A DNA stretch of 64,000 bases from Alnus glutinosa (Eukaryota > Streptophyta > Magnoliopsida > Fagales > Betulaceae). Positions 33,877 to 46,752 of this stretch are shown piece after piece (the first letter of the stretch is position 1; the number at the start of each line of letters is the position of its first letter). The notes under the pieces are model-generated. The model had not been told where the DNA came from. It was given only the letters and a program-made list of their open reading frames with translations, and did not search any database. The stretch spans positions 24,020,001-24,084,000 of the forward strand of contig NC_084892.1 in the NCBI RefSeq assembly GCF_958979055.1, given 5' to 3'. The translations under genes and the position numbers were made by a program.

Positions 33877-36815
33877 ATTTGGCACGCAATAAAGTGATAC
33901 TATGCTTTAGTGCTTTTCTTGGAAACTACAGTCTAATTCTTAGCGCTCCGAGAAACTAGACTTTTTTTTACCCAAAAGTACTGAAAAGCCTAAAATGGGT
34001 TGTCTGTTGTCAGGGCAGCCTGCCCGATCAGAGTCACAATAGGTCCTTTAGAATAAAAACAAACCATGCTCAATAGGACCCTTTAGATACTACAGAACTT
34101 GTTTAGAAGGCCATCCAATGAGTAGTCGTGTGCTTATGCTTACATTACTGATTCACTGAAAATGCAATCTCTAGGCGATAGTAAGTGTGCAATACTGCAC
34201 AGCCCCAACTACATGCATGTACTCAGTGGGATCAGATAAAACTTTACCATCGAATCTGGAAAGCTTGGTACCTTATGAATGGGAACTTGACAGGTTTTGC
34301 CCCATGCAATATGAACACTATGCAAACTATTAGAGATATAAAAAACGCGAAAAAGTTAATGAGTAAATGTTTAAAATTAAAAAATGAGGGACCATTTTTA
34401 AATTGCACGTTTACTCAAGAATTTAATATACATTTACCCTTATAATAATCCAACGGATATTCTGCTAAGCTATAATCTCGGATCAGCAGCTGCAATTCTA
34501 TCTCTGATGTAATTTGAATTCAAACTATCAAGTTTTGGTATGGCTGAGACTGTGGTGCATGTTATCTAATAATGCAGTGTTATCTAGCATTCCAATTCTC
34601 TTGATCATCTTGATTTATCTCTTTAATTGGCACTCTTATTTATCTCTTTGCAATGTCACTCCTACCATTAGATTTTTGGATTAAGAGTATAGGTGAAATA
34701 TCTTTTATATTCATGTATTTAAAAATCATTTAATTTTTAAATAATTAAAATTTTGAAAAAAAAAAAAAACATGGAACCCATATATGGCTTGTCCGTGGGT
34801 CAGCTGGGCAGTAATTTTTTTTTTCTTTTATTTTTAAATAGGAATAATTTAAGTATTTTGACATTATCTATTAGAATTTAACAGAAAATTATAACGAATG
34901 GGTGACATTGAAATTTTTTTGAAGTTAAATACACTAAATTGAGAGTTTTTGAACTTTATGACGTGATTGCTAAAGCAATGAAAATTCAAAAGGTTAAGTA
35001 AAGTTTCTCCTATATTTTTAAACAATATTAAAATCATGTTTTTTAAATTACTTTGTCTTAATTTTCAGGGAAAAAACAAATGCAAACTATCATATATGTA
35101 AGTTTTCTTTTTATTTTATTTTATTTTATTTTATTATTTTATGAAAACGATTTCAATTTCTCGTTTTATCTAATAAGACAATTAAATAGGTTCTTGTCTT
35201 TTCACAACCTTAAACGAGACCGCACTACAATTATATATATAGTTCACTATAATCACTTTTTTCTAACCCTTTGAAAGATGAGACAAGAAATCCAAAGATA
35301 ACTTTAAAAAGGTAGATGACGATTACATAAAAGAAAAGCCAAGGGAAAAAAGGCAGCTAAAAATAAGAAAAAAAAAATAGTAGTTACTTTTTTATAATCC
35401 TCAAATTGTTCATAAATATACAAGAAAAAACTTGAAGTCCCTACATTGACTCAAGAGTTGTGGGAAAATATACGAGTAAGGTTAAAAAGATGATTCTTGT
35501 CCTTTTTATATCCTTCTAAATGTTATGTGATTTTTAAAATTATTATTATATCAAAATTTAATAATGATTATCTCAAATTTAATGATAATTTTAAAATACA
35601 CATGACATTTGTGTGGACATAAGAAGAACAAGAGTCCTCCTTATAACATTACTCAAAAGAGACATGATACATATACATCTTTTGCACATCTCGTGTGCAT
35701 ATTTAAAAAAAAAAAAAAAAAAACTCTAATTATAAAATCTGTAGAACGTACATATATAAAATATTTAATAGTTAATTTTAAAATAAATGTATTAAAAATA
35801 TATAAAATATGTAAAAAGATCATTTCTCTACTCAAAATATATATACATTTATATAACACATTTGTCATCCATCTAGCATTACTCTCTCTATATATATAAA
35901 ACACATTGGGGACTCAACGATCATTTTGCCTCTCATTTTTAACTTATAGAATTATTACGCGACGAAAACACTAAAACTTCACCATCAAAAAACAGATCTG
36001 AGAGTTCATTTCTCTTTTTACTCCCCGCTCCTACCCTCCTACTCCCATTCTAATTTTTTCTTTTATTTTGTAGGTGTTCTCCAACCAAATCAGCAATTGT
36101 GACATCTCCGCTATGCATCCATTCATCCGAATTGTGTCGTTCATCTCCTCCATGACCTTTTCTACTGTTTGCTGGTTGTGTTTTTTATTTGAATAAGAGT
36201 TTTCTTCTCTTTGGATCTACACTTATGGGCGATCTATGGGATGAAGGTTAGTCAGGTGCGAGAGATTATATTTCATGGCCTAAATAGTTCGATGTGAAGA
36301 GTTATCTCTCACGATCGGTTTAAATAAATTTTTCTAGAATATTTGGCTACCCTTGTCTTAGATCTTATTTGCCCGGAGCAGATCTGCTCTTTAACTATTT
36401 TTGTACATAAGTTAGCAGAAAATGAAAGTCATAGATAGTACTTTATTATCAAAATTTTGTTTGTATCTATGACTTTGTAACCTCATAACATGTGACTATA
36501 ATTTTACAGAATTTTATACTTTACAATATAAATGTTTTATGCTCGTAATCTTTGATCAATAAAATGCCATATCTTCCGTTAAAAAAAACTTTCAGGTATA
36601 TTGAGGCTTATCATTAGTTTGACTTCAAAATATAAGGTATAACCTAGAGATGTTATATTAGTTAAAGAACTAAGGTGATGCTGAAAATAATGGAGGCTTA
36701 AAATTCAAAGGTAATGCTTAAAATATGTGCTTAAAATACAAATCTATTTATAATACAAATCTATCATATTCAAAATTCAAAATAACCATACAAGGAAAAT
36801 AATAAATCTTTGAGA
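33877..36815. other. Gene-poor AT-rich intergenic
   Basis: No gene is recognisable. Contents include a (TTTTA)n tract at 35112-35135, an A18 tract at 35705-35722, and a stretch near 36070-36590 ending aatctttgatcaataaaatg ... A8. The last resembles a truncated non-LTR 3' end, but with little support. Confidence 0.4.
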
Positions 36816-37165
36816 TGCTACGTGATAGCTTCCTTAAATGAGAGTTGACAGGGGACAAATTTGCAGGGCCTTGATTGAATAGAAAAATAAATCTTCGAAA
36901 TGCTATGGAGTAGCTTCGTTAGGTGACAGTTGACTAGGACCTGATTTGAAAGGCCTTGATTGATTGGGAGTAGGTTTGAGAGTATTGACATCTCCTTGAT
37001 TTCCACCAATAATTAGAGAAATCTCATATTTATATTTATTTTGTATCAAGTAATATTATAGTTATTATATTCTCCTTATTTCTATCGATAATTAGAGGAA
37101 TCTCATATTTATATTTATTTTGTATCAAGTAATATCATAGTTATTATGTTCTCCTTGATTTCCAC
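36816..37165. repeat. Two nested local tandem repeats
   Basis: Units at about 36816-36885 and 36893-36962 share gatgctac/aatgctat, tagcttcctta/tagcttcgtta, gagttgac/cagttgac and ggccttgattga. A second pair at about 37006-37076 and 37083-37150 shares ataattagag, aatctcatatttatatttat, tttgtatcaagtaatat and tagttattat. A third unit of the latter lies at 38170-38235, across the 36-bp repeat array, so the array probably sits inside one larger element. Confidence 0.65.
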
Positions 37166-37686
37166 CAATAATTAAAGAGCTAGGGACAGTTGGCCAAAGC
37201 AAACACCGACACCATGCTTTTACAATAGGGAGATGATTAGGGTACAACCCAACTTAGACACAACACTCGCTCATAATGAGTTGGAGCCCATGTGTATGAG
37301 CTCCACCTCATTGTGAGTAGGTTATGCTCAAATTGTACAAAGGAGTTATACATTAGCATTTCCCTTTACAATATGCTTTTTCTTATCTTTTACGAATAAG
37401 TTAATTAAAAATTATAACCAATTTCTAAAAACATAAAATTCAACAATCTTTTATTTTCCTCTTTCGATAATGTTAGTGATGTAGGACAAGATTTTCATCT
37501 TATTTCTTAGAGATTGTTATTATCGAGAAGGTCTAATTTGACATTGGAATTATTGTTAAATGAGCTTATTTAAGAACAATCTTACTATCGAGCAGGGAGC
37601 TTTACCAAAAGATCATTAGTAAACCGGGATAAAGTGATTTTATGGTTGGTACCGAGCATTAGGTTCTGACGAGTAAAGTATTTTAA

Positions 37687-38148
37687 GTGGGACATACTAT
37701 ATCGGCGACACCAAGTGGACATGAGGACAGTTACCATCTGGCACTAGAAATACAAAAGGAAAGGGCTTCTAGCGGGGTCGATGCAGGGTGGGAAGCTGAG
37801 ACAAGACAACCACCCGAGGCCGAGACAAATAAAGAATTCCGAGGCCAAGGCGACAAAAGTATATATCACGAGGCCAAGACGGTAAGGGTATCTCGAGAGT
37901 ATTTTGAGGCCGAGACGACAAGGGTATCCCTAGAGTATTCGGAGGCCGAGACGACTAAAGTATCCCAAGAGTATTCCGAAGCCAAGTCGGCTAAAATATC
38001 CCGAGATCGAGACGGCCGGAGTATCTTGACTAATATAACTAGAAGATTGCCGAATAATAAAGATTGTCGTATTGACGTAGCTAGGAGATCTCTTGATTTG
38101 TCAACTGCCAACAAGTTAAAGACCAAGAAGGAAATAAGAGATTATTGA
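37687..38148 (+). other. Open frame with 36-bp repeats (probably LTR-derived)
   Basis: An open frame of 153 codons contains four 36-bp units at 37870-37905, 37906-37941, 37942-37977 and 37978-38013, giving a 12-residue peptide unit of the type EAETTRVSLEYS. The unit length is a multiple of three, so the frame survives by arithmetic rather than necessarily by selection. The start context and surroundings (cgaggccgagac words, as in the Gypsy solo LTR at 53.2 kb) suggest LTR or leader DNA. No protein family is recognised. Confidence 0.35.
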
Positions 38149-38235
38149 CAAATCTCATAATTCCTCTTTTAGAGGAATCCCATATTTATATTTACTTTGT
38201 GTCAAGTAATATTATAGTTATTATATTTTCCATAA

Positions 38236-39904
38236 TATTATCCTTTGGCACCAAGTATTTAATTTCCATATTATGCTTATTTGCGTTTATTTCCAGTCTT
38301 AGGATATTTTATTTTATTTTTGTAGCTGTTAGAGCTTTACTATAAGTTTGGACTATTTGTATTAGAAGAAAAGATTTTGTTTTGCTTTTTTATTAATAAG
38401 AATTCAGTTTTCCCCTTCAACGTGTTTGTTGAATTTTGTGCTTTAAGAACACAGCTTTTTGTTTACGTCTATTGCTTCCGCTATGTATACGTTAGTTCGG
38501 ATTGTTTTTGGTTGGTTGTGGTTGTTTCAAACACGACCACACATGGGTTGATTCTTGAAAAAAGAGAAAGAAATTAGACCAAATAGTTTGTTGGGATATG
38601 CCGGCAAGAGACAGCTCTGATGCCTATGTCAAATGTGATTCGAAGGTAAAAGATGGCTAGAACCAAAATAAAGAGTTTTTAGACTTAAGAGAAAATTGGC
38701 CAAAATCCCCATACCTTGGATGAGTGTCGTTTTTATAAGAGTCATATGTTGATCGTAGCCACGATGACTAATCCCTACACCCCATGCCTTCAGGCTAGAA
38801 GAGGGTGTTAGCAAGGCTAGGCATTACATGTCAATAAGCTATGGTGCTTTCGTTCCTCGATTTGAGGAATTGAAAGGACGTTGGTCACGTCTAGACACTA
38901 TAGATCACCATGTGCACTGTAGTCGTACTCTGGAATCGCCAGACGAAGGAGATAGTCAAAAGATCTCATTTTTAATGCGGGTCCAATCAACTTTCGACGG
39001 ATCCTTGTGATCCAGGTTGAAGGGTACTTTTGATGTGGATCGTGGCAAACATCTGGATCCGATCCCCAATCGTCAGTAAGCTCTAATGAGCAAGAGAAAT
39101 GGATGTTCCGACTAACACTCGAGCTCCTAGCTAGCAGACGTTATTAGTGGGCTCTGATCGCTGGCGGACTTCACTCGACCAATTCATTTAATTACAATTG
39201 AGCTTAAATCGGGCAACTGGCCCAATCTCCCAACGGATAATGATTCAACCATTATCTTTCATTGCCGAAAAAGAGGACTTCGAGGATTGAATATTTCGTG
39301 CAACGACTTTAATTTCTTTAATATTTTTCATGTAATCTAGCATTCCTCATCAAAGTTCCTCACGATACATATAAGTACGTACGTAATGCATTGAATATTA
39401 AGCGAAGTGATCGCATGCAATTGGTTATTGTACTCGTCGCTTGGTTCCTAGACGTCTCCCTTTAATTATCACCACGTTAATTATTTGTCTCACCAAAGTC
39501 CAAGTTTCCATTCATATCTGCCCAATTAAATGTGATAGATATATATATATATCTCACCACTTGCGTGAACAAAACTGTGAGGATATCTTCTTAATTTGCT
39601 TGCTAAAACGTACGTCTAAATCTTCACGGTTATCCTGCCAAGAAGCTGGTCAAAGTCATTTCAGCTTTAGTGACAGGGGCATTGTCAGAAATTTTTATTA
39701 AAAATTATTAAATTATGAATGAAAAATAAATTGAAATAGAAAGTCAAAGCATGAATAATAAATTAAGATTAAAGATTAAATTAATATAAAAAAAAAAAAA
39801 TTACTATTCATTTAGTATAAAAAAATAAAAATAAAAAATAAACCAAATCAAACACGACATTCTACCTCAAACGTGTTGTTTCTACTTTTAGGTTGCTGTC
39901 CTTA
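38236..39904. other. Intergenic with probable retroelement leader
   Basis: The part 38240-38560 is T-rich and ends near a leader-like stretch. The part 38800-39300 is moderately GC-rich, with ctttcgacggatccttgtgatcc and similar words, and has no coding frame of note. It may be the untranslated part of a Gypsy-type element, but no primer site was recognised. Confidence 0.35.
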
Positions 39905-40267
39905 GAGCACTAGTATAACAGTTACCCTATATTGGTTCCCTTCCTCATATTTAGAAAAAATTTCATAAAAAATATCAAAAAATCTCTCACAACAGATGCC
40001 CTATATTTAGATGAGGGGTTGGAAATGAATAGTGATTCCCAATGTATACGTGTCTACTATTCATTCCCTAAGTATTATTTTAATATAAAAGAAGTATAAT
40101 TAATTGATATAGGGAAGAGAGAAAAAATAGGAAAAAGAGAACAAGAATAAAATAAGAGTAAAAAAATAATATTTAATTGATATAAAAAAAATATAAGAAA
40201 ATCTATTGTGCAGTATTTTTTTGTTCTTTAAATATAAAAAAAATGGTTGAAAATTTGATATTAGTAC
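39905..40267. mobile_element. PIF/Harbinger-type MITE, reversed copy
   Basis: It starts TTA-GAGCACTAGTATAACAG and, read reversed, follows the element at 25223-25608 throughout (ttaccctatattggttccct; cattccc; attaattgatatagggaaga). The far end is degraded, so the right limit is approximate. Confidence 0.75.
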
Positions 40268-40892
40268 AACGTTAAAAACTCTTGTAAGTTGGTTTTGAAG
40301 ATTATTGTTTATGCTTTTTTTTTTTCTTTTTTTTAATGACAAATTTGAGTTGTTTAAAATTTTGGTATAAAATGATTTTTGTTATAATAAAGCCAAAGGT
40401 CAAGCGGGTCGAGCTTAATTATTTTGACCAAATATATAAATTTAAATATATATTATATTATAAATAAAATAAAAAAATTAAAAGAAGGGCGGCCATCTCC
40501 GGTTCACCAATACCGACCATTCCACAGGTAACACGTGACCTCTTCGCTGTGAAAGCAAAATCAGCCAAATTGCTGGTCAACCCAAGCGGCGCCGACCACA
40601 GACATGTCACATGTTCGGGGCTCCCTGTGCCTGGGAGTTGGAGGACGAGGGGCAGTAGTTTTGTACGTGGGAAAGGATAAGTCAATCAATCAATCGTGAT
40701 CTTTTCAGATTCACTACGTCGGCCGTGGATCATGCCGATTCATGCGTAAACAACAAATAATAAAAAAAATTACCTTAGGTAAAAGTTTTATTTACCATTG
40801 GTCTTTTCTTTTACTTTCTTTTTCTCATTAACTATTCTTTATTTTAATAGTTGGTGATAGAAAACAATAAATTAATTGAATTCGAAATTCCT

Positions 40893-40971
40893 GTTTTGGT
40901 GTCATGTTAAATAATAAATTTAAATTGACTAAAATAATAAATTTAATTATTTAATTAATATTAAATCAACA
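40893..40971 (-). mobile_element. TRIM LTR with primer site
   Basis: On the minus strand TGTTGATTTAATATTAATTA ... ATTATTTAACA (40971-40905) is followed by tgacaccaaaac (40904-40893), where TGGTATCAGAGC is expected. Only this LTR is preserved. Confidence 0.5.
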
Positions 40972-40993
40972 AAATTTTATTAAAGTAACAATT

Positions 40994-41310
40994 TGTATTC
41001 GCGTATCAAAGCATGTGTATAAAATTATGTTTGTCAACTTTAATTCGATTTATTTAATTAAACGGATTAAACTTTTCAATTATAATCTCATAATTTTGTA
41101 TTGGATTCATGTCAAGTAAGCAGATCATGTCAAAAATTGTCGGTCATTATGTCATATAGCGAGTTCGAGTCGTTTCGAAGCATAAGTATAAAGTTATATA
41201 GGTCAACCCTAACTTGACCCATTTAATTAAATAGGTCAAACTCATCAACCATAATCCTGTAATTTCGAATTAAGTTCATATTAAATTTACAAATCGTGTA
41301 AAAAATTATC
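40994..41310. repeat. Two-unit diverged tandem repeat
   Basis: Two units of about 160 bp share cgaagcat/caaagcat, gtataaa(a/g)ttat, catttaatta, aaact, ataatc and ttcat. They are rich in words of the gcgagttcgagtc type seen in the hAT-like element at 52.9-55.8 kb. Confidence 0.45.
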
Positions 41311-41637
41311 AGCTTTAAAACTAGCACTATATAGTAAATGGTGGTTCATTCAATTGCTTATTTTAGAAGTTAAAAGTGATCGGGTCTATTTGACAACTAC
41401 TTATCCTTTTTCTTTTTCCTTTATATTCAAAAAAAAAAAACGTAAACAACTTTTCTCGCAAACACTCACAAAAAGCTCAAAACTATTCGCAAAAAGCTCA
41501 AAATTATTCAACCCTCCTATTTTCTTAATGTGTAAACAAGGACGAGGCCGGGGTGGCCCCTGCCCACCCAATTTCCTAAAAAAAAAAATTATAAGGTAAG
41601 AAAAAAAAATTTAAAAAATGTAAGGTAAAAAATAAAA

Positions 41638-42000
41638 ATTTAGCTTATTGGTCCCTACCCATTTTTTTTTTTTACCATTAGCCCCTACACCCATAAGAGC
41701 TTTTAGCTCTGTTTTTATGTATAAGGTTTGGAAATTGCAAAATTAACGATCTTAATCTTGTTTCTGTGTGCTTGAACAGTGAGATGATGAGTTTTGATGG
41801 AGTACAGGTCCATTACAAAAAATTTAGCTTATTGACCCCTACGAAAAAAAAATTTTGGCCATTAGCCCCTCCACTCATAAAAACTTTTGGCTCTGTTTCT
41901 ATGTATAAGGTTTGGAAATTGCAACATTAACTATCGTAATCTTGGTTCTGTGTGCTTGAACAGTGAGATGATAAGTTTAGATGGAGTACATGTCCACCAC
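41638..42000 (+). repeat. 2 x about 181-bp tandem repeat
   Basis: Units at about 41638-41818 and 41819-42000 share tttagcttattg, ccattagcccct, gtataaggtttggaaattgc and tgtgcttgaacagtgagatg. A diverged relative of the first half lies at 56071-56160. The agcccct wording suggests retroelement LTR ancestry. Confidence 0.75.
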
Positions 42001-42384
42001 AAAATGCAACTTCCAGTACAGGTCGATGCAATAATGTAGTGTAAAGTGCCATATCCAATAAGGTCTCCCGATCTACCCACAAACTTTCTTCTTTGTCGAC
42101 GAACAATCACATGACTCCTGCAAAAGGGTGTCCAAAGTAAACAATAGCCATTCGTGTCATGGACCAGAATTTGGATTTAACATAAAGAACCCTAAAGCGA
42201 TCTTTATCTAAATAACCAGCCATCAATTAGCTGCACGTAGTGCTAAAAGATGTCAAAAGTCACGTACAAAATGCAAATTGACAGTTTTTAAGTGGAATTA
42301 TACTGAGTCCATTAATCCAGCTCAGTCTGATGCACACTTCCACTCTACACTTTGACAGAGTCTAAACATTGATGAGTAAATTGA

Positions 42385-42910
42385 GTAATGCTACTCTTTA
42401 CATATATTTTATATTAGTTGACATAGCATGTTTTAAGTGACGTCTCATATCAGTCACTTCAAAAACATACCACATGCCCACATCAATCTATGTAAAATAG
42501 GTGTAAAAATCACTTAATAAATGACACGTGTCATTCTTTTAATATATATATATATATATATAAAACTACATACTTAAAAAATTAAAATTATTTTTTTAAA
42601 AAAAAAAAGAAAAAGAAAAAAGAAACGGGTGAAAAGGGCAACCAACCCTTGTAGGAGGGGGGTGGCTCAAGGTGGCTCACACGCTACCCCTAGTCCTTGG
42701 GGTGGTCGTGTTTTACCTCCGGCCACTCTTGGGGGTGGCATGGCTACCACCCAACTATCTTTGGGAGTGACCCGCAAGTCATCCCATTTTTTTTTAAAAA
42801 AAAAATTAATAATAATTAATTTATATATATATATATATATATATATACATAAAAGAATTACATGTTTCATCATTTTATTGGTGCCAACGTGACACACTAA
42901 CAGAATTCGT
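42385..42910. repeat. AT microsatellites flanking a GC-rich CCACCCC island
   Basis: (TA)n lies at 42542-42562 and again at 42823-42847. Between them 42640-42785 is rich in ggggtggt/ccaccc words with an A/T tract on each side. Comparable islands occur at 58436-58510 and 59700-59800, which suggests a dispersed non-autonomous family. Confidence 0.5.
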
Positions 42911-45575
42911 CATGTGTTTTGAAAGAATTTGACTGCGATAACTAAATTGTTATTTTGACCTATCCTAAAAACTTTTGAATTATTTTTTGTACTACAAAAA
43001 AATGATTTGTAATTTAAGCCAATCACAATAATTAATTTAAATTTACCCTTATAAAATAGGCATGGTCTTTTCAACTTTACAGGCTTCCAGAAGTGTGTAA
43101 AGAAGAGTTAAATAAGATTATTATTATAGGTGGGCGGTAAAGTGCTGGCTAACAAAAATGCAAATTTTTTGATTAATTGATAAACGATGCATTACTCCTC
43201 AACGTTACCATAATTAATTAAATGCCTTGGCTTTCTTTTTCTTTTCTTTCGTTATTAAAAAGCGGTCATTAAAAGCACATGAACGACCGACCTAAGGACG
43301 AGACCTTCTAATTTTATGTTAAATTACCAATATAAATTGATAAAAATATATATATATATAAATTCTTTATAGACTATTTTAATTAAAATAAGAAATAAAT
43401 CACGTGAAAATTAAGGTTTAAACTCAAGACGTTTTAAATTTTCAATTCTATCCATGACTAAGCAGTGTGATCAGGATAATTTAATTCCAATTCTATATAT
43501 ATATTTCTTTTTTTGGAGGATTTGGGTACGTAATTTAATTCCAATTCCATGTACCACCAGATTCAAAGAGGTCATTGTTAGAAAATAACCATAGCTTTGG
43601 ATTATTGAGAGAAATTTGGATTGACTGTTTATCATTTCTTGACAAAAGATTGATTGACGGAAATAATTAAGTAGAGAAAACTGAAGGAAAAAATAAAAAT
43701 TATCTTTAATCTAACACGCGAGAGTGACAGGGATAAATAATTTCACCAAGTGGCCAAGTGACGGAGAGATGAATAATACTACGTACTATTCATACTAAAT
43801 TTTCATATCCATTAATATGGTGTGTTTTAACTGATTTTTTTTTTAATTATTTTTTATTATTTTTCCGAGTAATTGATATGAGAACCTAGTACGTAAGTCA
43901 CTTAAAATACATTACATTTGTTGGAAATTACTCACCAATTCTCACAAACTCACTCACCAATTTTGTTTCACCTTTCTCTCTCACATGATCAACACACTTT
44001 TTTCCTTTTTTCTCTTATTTTCTTCTCCCATCTCCCATCTCTCACGCACGATAATGTCCTTATTTTATGGACATGAAGGATTCTTTGTAAAAAGATTAAA
44101 AAGATTAAATAGAGAAAGAATAAAGAAATATTAAAAAATATTATTTAAATATAATAATGATAGTAAATAATTAAAATGGTGAGGGTGCTGGAAAAATTTT
44201 AAAATTGTGGCTCACCAGAATAAAGAAAAATGATTTTTAGCTATTTTGATGAGGGTACTAGGAATGCTTTACAGTTTCTATCTGTTGAAAAAGTAGTTAG
44301 AAACTATAAATATTACTGTTAGAAAAACAGTTGTACACATTAGAAAAATACACAAATAAACAATAAATACACAAGTAAATATTATTGCTAAGTGCGTCTA
44401 AAGTGACTAAGTGGCACACGTGCGCGCAAAGACCCGCACAAAATTAGCACATGTGTATGTACTCAAAATAAACTTTAATTTTTATAAAATAATTTTCAAC
44501 AATATTAGCCAATATAAAGCTGGAATAAAAATTTATCATGAAGAGTATCTTTACTCGAAAGAAATAGGTTAAATCGCACTCTTAGGCATGGGATGTTGCG
44601 GCTATTATTGATTGGAAAATGATACATGTGCTCATGGTACAGTAAGACCTACTCTATTGTGTCTTGTGATAGTACACTTATTATGCACCATGAGTATTTT
44701 AAACATTTCCCTTACTGATCTATGTCAAAATCAAGCTCGAAAAAAGAAGCATATGTTTAAAAATAATAATAATAATAATATAGGTACGTTAATTGTCATC
44801 AATCAATTTCATTTGCCAATCGCTTAAATAATAATAATAATAATAATAACATCCACATATTCCAGCCGCCATAAAGCACCGAGAAACTGAAAAAAGTTTA
44901 GGCAAAAAAATTCAAACATAATTTAATTATATACATACATACATACATGTATAATTGTATGCATATATTCCACCTTTTAGAATTTTTTATAACATTAATC
45001 TTTTAATTTTTATTCTATAATTTTTTATTATGATTCTATGTTTATAAAAATGATTATTAAATAGTACGGATAAAGTCCCGCGTAGGACTTCACGTCCACA
45101 CCAAGCTAACCCATCGTGGAGGTTGATGACACTAGTAAAGATCATGGAAACGTGGAGCACTCTAGACGTGGGTAGTTTGACAGCTGCAGTTCCTGGCCAT
45201 GTGAAAGACCATCTAGACATGGGTAGTGGACTAGTGGTGTGATCCAGTTATTCATGAGTAGTTATTTAGTGCATGGGTAGTTTTTATTCTCAATTACGTA
45301 GCTCAAAGTATAAGATGGGTTCTAGAATGTGTACAAGGTTCAACCCTAAGTGTATTCATTTGTGGTCTTTCTTATCCGAAATTAAAGGAGTTTATTATCT
45401 ATTAACTCTCTTTAATTTTGTGCAAATTATCGAGAGTTCCTACCGATGTATAATATACAATAATATAGAACAATCATAAATAATTCTTAAAGAACTAGTT
45501 TCAAATATTACAATCTCTTTATATTGTTTGATTTTTTTTTTATTATTATTTCACAAGAGTATGGATAATTGTTTT
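42911..45575. other. AT-rich gene-poor intergenic
   Basis: No gene is seen. At about 43930-44280 an inverted-repeat-like pair (ttggaaattactcaccaatt; ggtgagggtgctgg ... gctcacc) may mark another MITE. (TAA)n occurs at 44763-44781 and 44825-44849, and (CATA)n at 44933-44947. Confidence 0.4.
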
Positions 45576-46284
45576 TTGGTGTTTTACAATAAACCTTTCT
45601 AATCTCCTCAAACTACCAAAAAATGTCAATGTCCCACTAATGACAAAAATACCCTTCATAAAATTATTAAAATAAAATAAAAACTAAAAAAAATTATTAA
45701 AAAAAATATAAAATAACAAAAATTTATTTCAAAAAAAAAAACTTTTTTTTTTCATTTGTTTATTTTTTTAAAAAAAATAATTTTCAGTTATTTTTTTCTT
45801 CTTTTTTTTTTTAAAAAAAAAATTGTTCTTTTTCATTTTTTTAATTTAATAAAAAACAGGTTTTTGTTTTTTCTTTTTCGTTTGTTTTTTTTTTAAAAAA
45901 AAATGGTCTTATAATTTTCAGTTATTTTTTTGTTTGCTTTTTTTAAAAAAAAATTAAAAAAAAAAAAAAAGAAGGAAAAAAACAACAAACAAACAAAACG
46001 TTCATTTTTTTTTAATTTGTTTTTCTTTTTTTTAAAAAAAAATAATTTATTTTTTTTTAAAAAAATAATTTTATATTTTTTTAATTTTTTTGTTTTAATT
46101 TTTGTTTTTTTGAATTTATAAGGACATTTTTGTTTTATTCAAAAAAATTTATGGTCAATTTTGTCCTTTTGCTGGTCTTAATAGGGGATATTGACATTTT
46201 TTGGTAGTTTGAGGAGGAACATTAACATAATCGGTAGTTTGGAAGGTACATTGACAAATGAATGGTAGTTTCCCAAAAAAAGGT
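45576..46284. mobile_element. Fold-back MITE, relative of the one in CHX20-1
   Basis: The left arm is tctcctcaaactaccaaaaa then tgtcaatgtccc. The right arm is its reverse complement, ggggatattgacatttttt then ggtagtttgagga. The centre consists of long A and T blocks. Confidence 0.65.
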
Positions 46285-46408
46285 TTTAAGTCCCCATCTA
46301 TTTAAATATTAAGAAAATGATTAAAATGAAGTTAGGAGGCTGTAAACTTGTTATATTGTATGAAAACTTTGTTAAGTAGACATACGTCCAACTCTCATTA
46401 GCACTCTC

Positions 46409-46484
46409 CCAAGAGATAGTTCAATTGGTTGGGGACCACGCCTCATGTAGCAGAGGTCATTAGTTCAAATCCCCCTTCCCCTCT

Positions 46485-46538
<54 letters not shown>
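46409..46538 (+). mobile_element. tRNA-derived SINE with long A tail
   Basis: The body has an A-box-like tagttcaattggttgg (from 46418) and a B-box-like agttcaaatcc, then cccctcttgtgt and about 48 A. An exact 18-bp target-site duplication, actctcattagcactctc, flanks it (46391-46408 and 46539-46556). The long pure A tail and perfect duplication suggest a recent insertion. Confidence 0.9.
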
Positions 46539-46544
<6 letters not shown>

Positions 46545-46678
46545 ATTAGCACTCTCACGGTAAAATCATGTTCCTTAAAAAAGTGCATCCCAATCCTAAT
46601 TTCTATTCAATCGCTTCTAAAAATTGTGCTCTTCAGTGGTGCTTCAGAAACAAATGAGAGAGTGAGAAAGATCAATCT

Positions 46679-46752
46679 TGGCGTCGCCCGGACTTGAACT
46701 GGAAACCTTCAGCGTGTTAGACTGACGTGATAATCAACTTCACCACGACACC
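46679..46752 (-). tRNA. tRNA-Val (AAC), possibly degraded
   Basis: The 74-nt minus-strand sequence begins GGTGTCGTGGTGAAGTTGAT. The acceptor stem pairs fully (GGTGTCG with CGACGCC, one G-T), as does the D stem (GTGA with TCAC). The anticodon loop CTAACAC gives AAC, valine. The T stem has one A-C mismatch, the D loop has GA where GG is usual, and the anticodon stem has one wobble pair. No strong T4 terminator follows. It may be a functional gene or a recent pseudogene. Confidence 0.75.

Noticed and set aside
37870..38013. Regularly repeated 36-bp units resembling a CRISPR array
   Set aside because: The units are directly contiguous without unique spacers, and the DNA is plant nuclear. It is a minisatellite.
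44987..45260. Repeated gacgtgggtag / gacatgggtag words as a regulatory array
   Set aside because: Only two or three loose repeats in sequence resembling an LTR leader. Not enough support.
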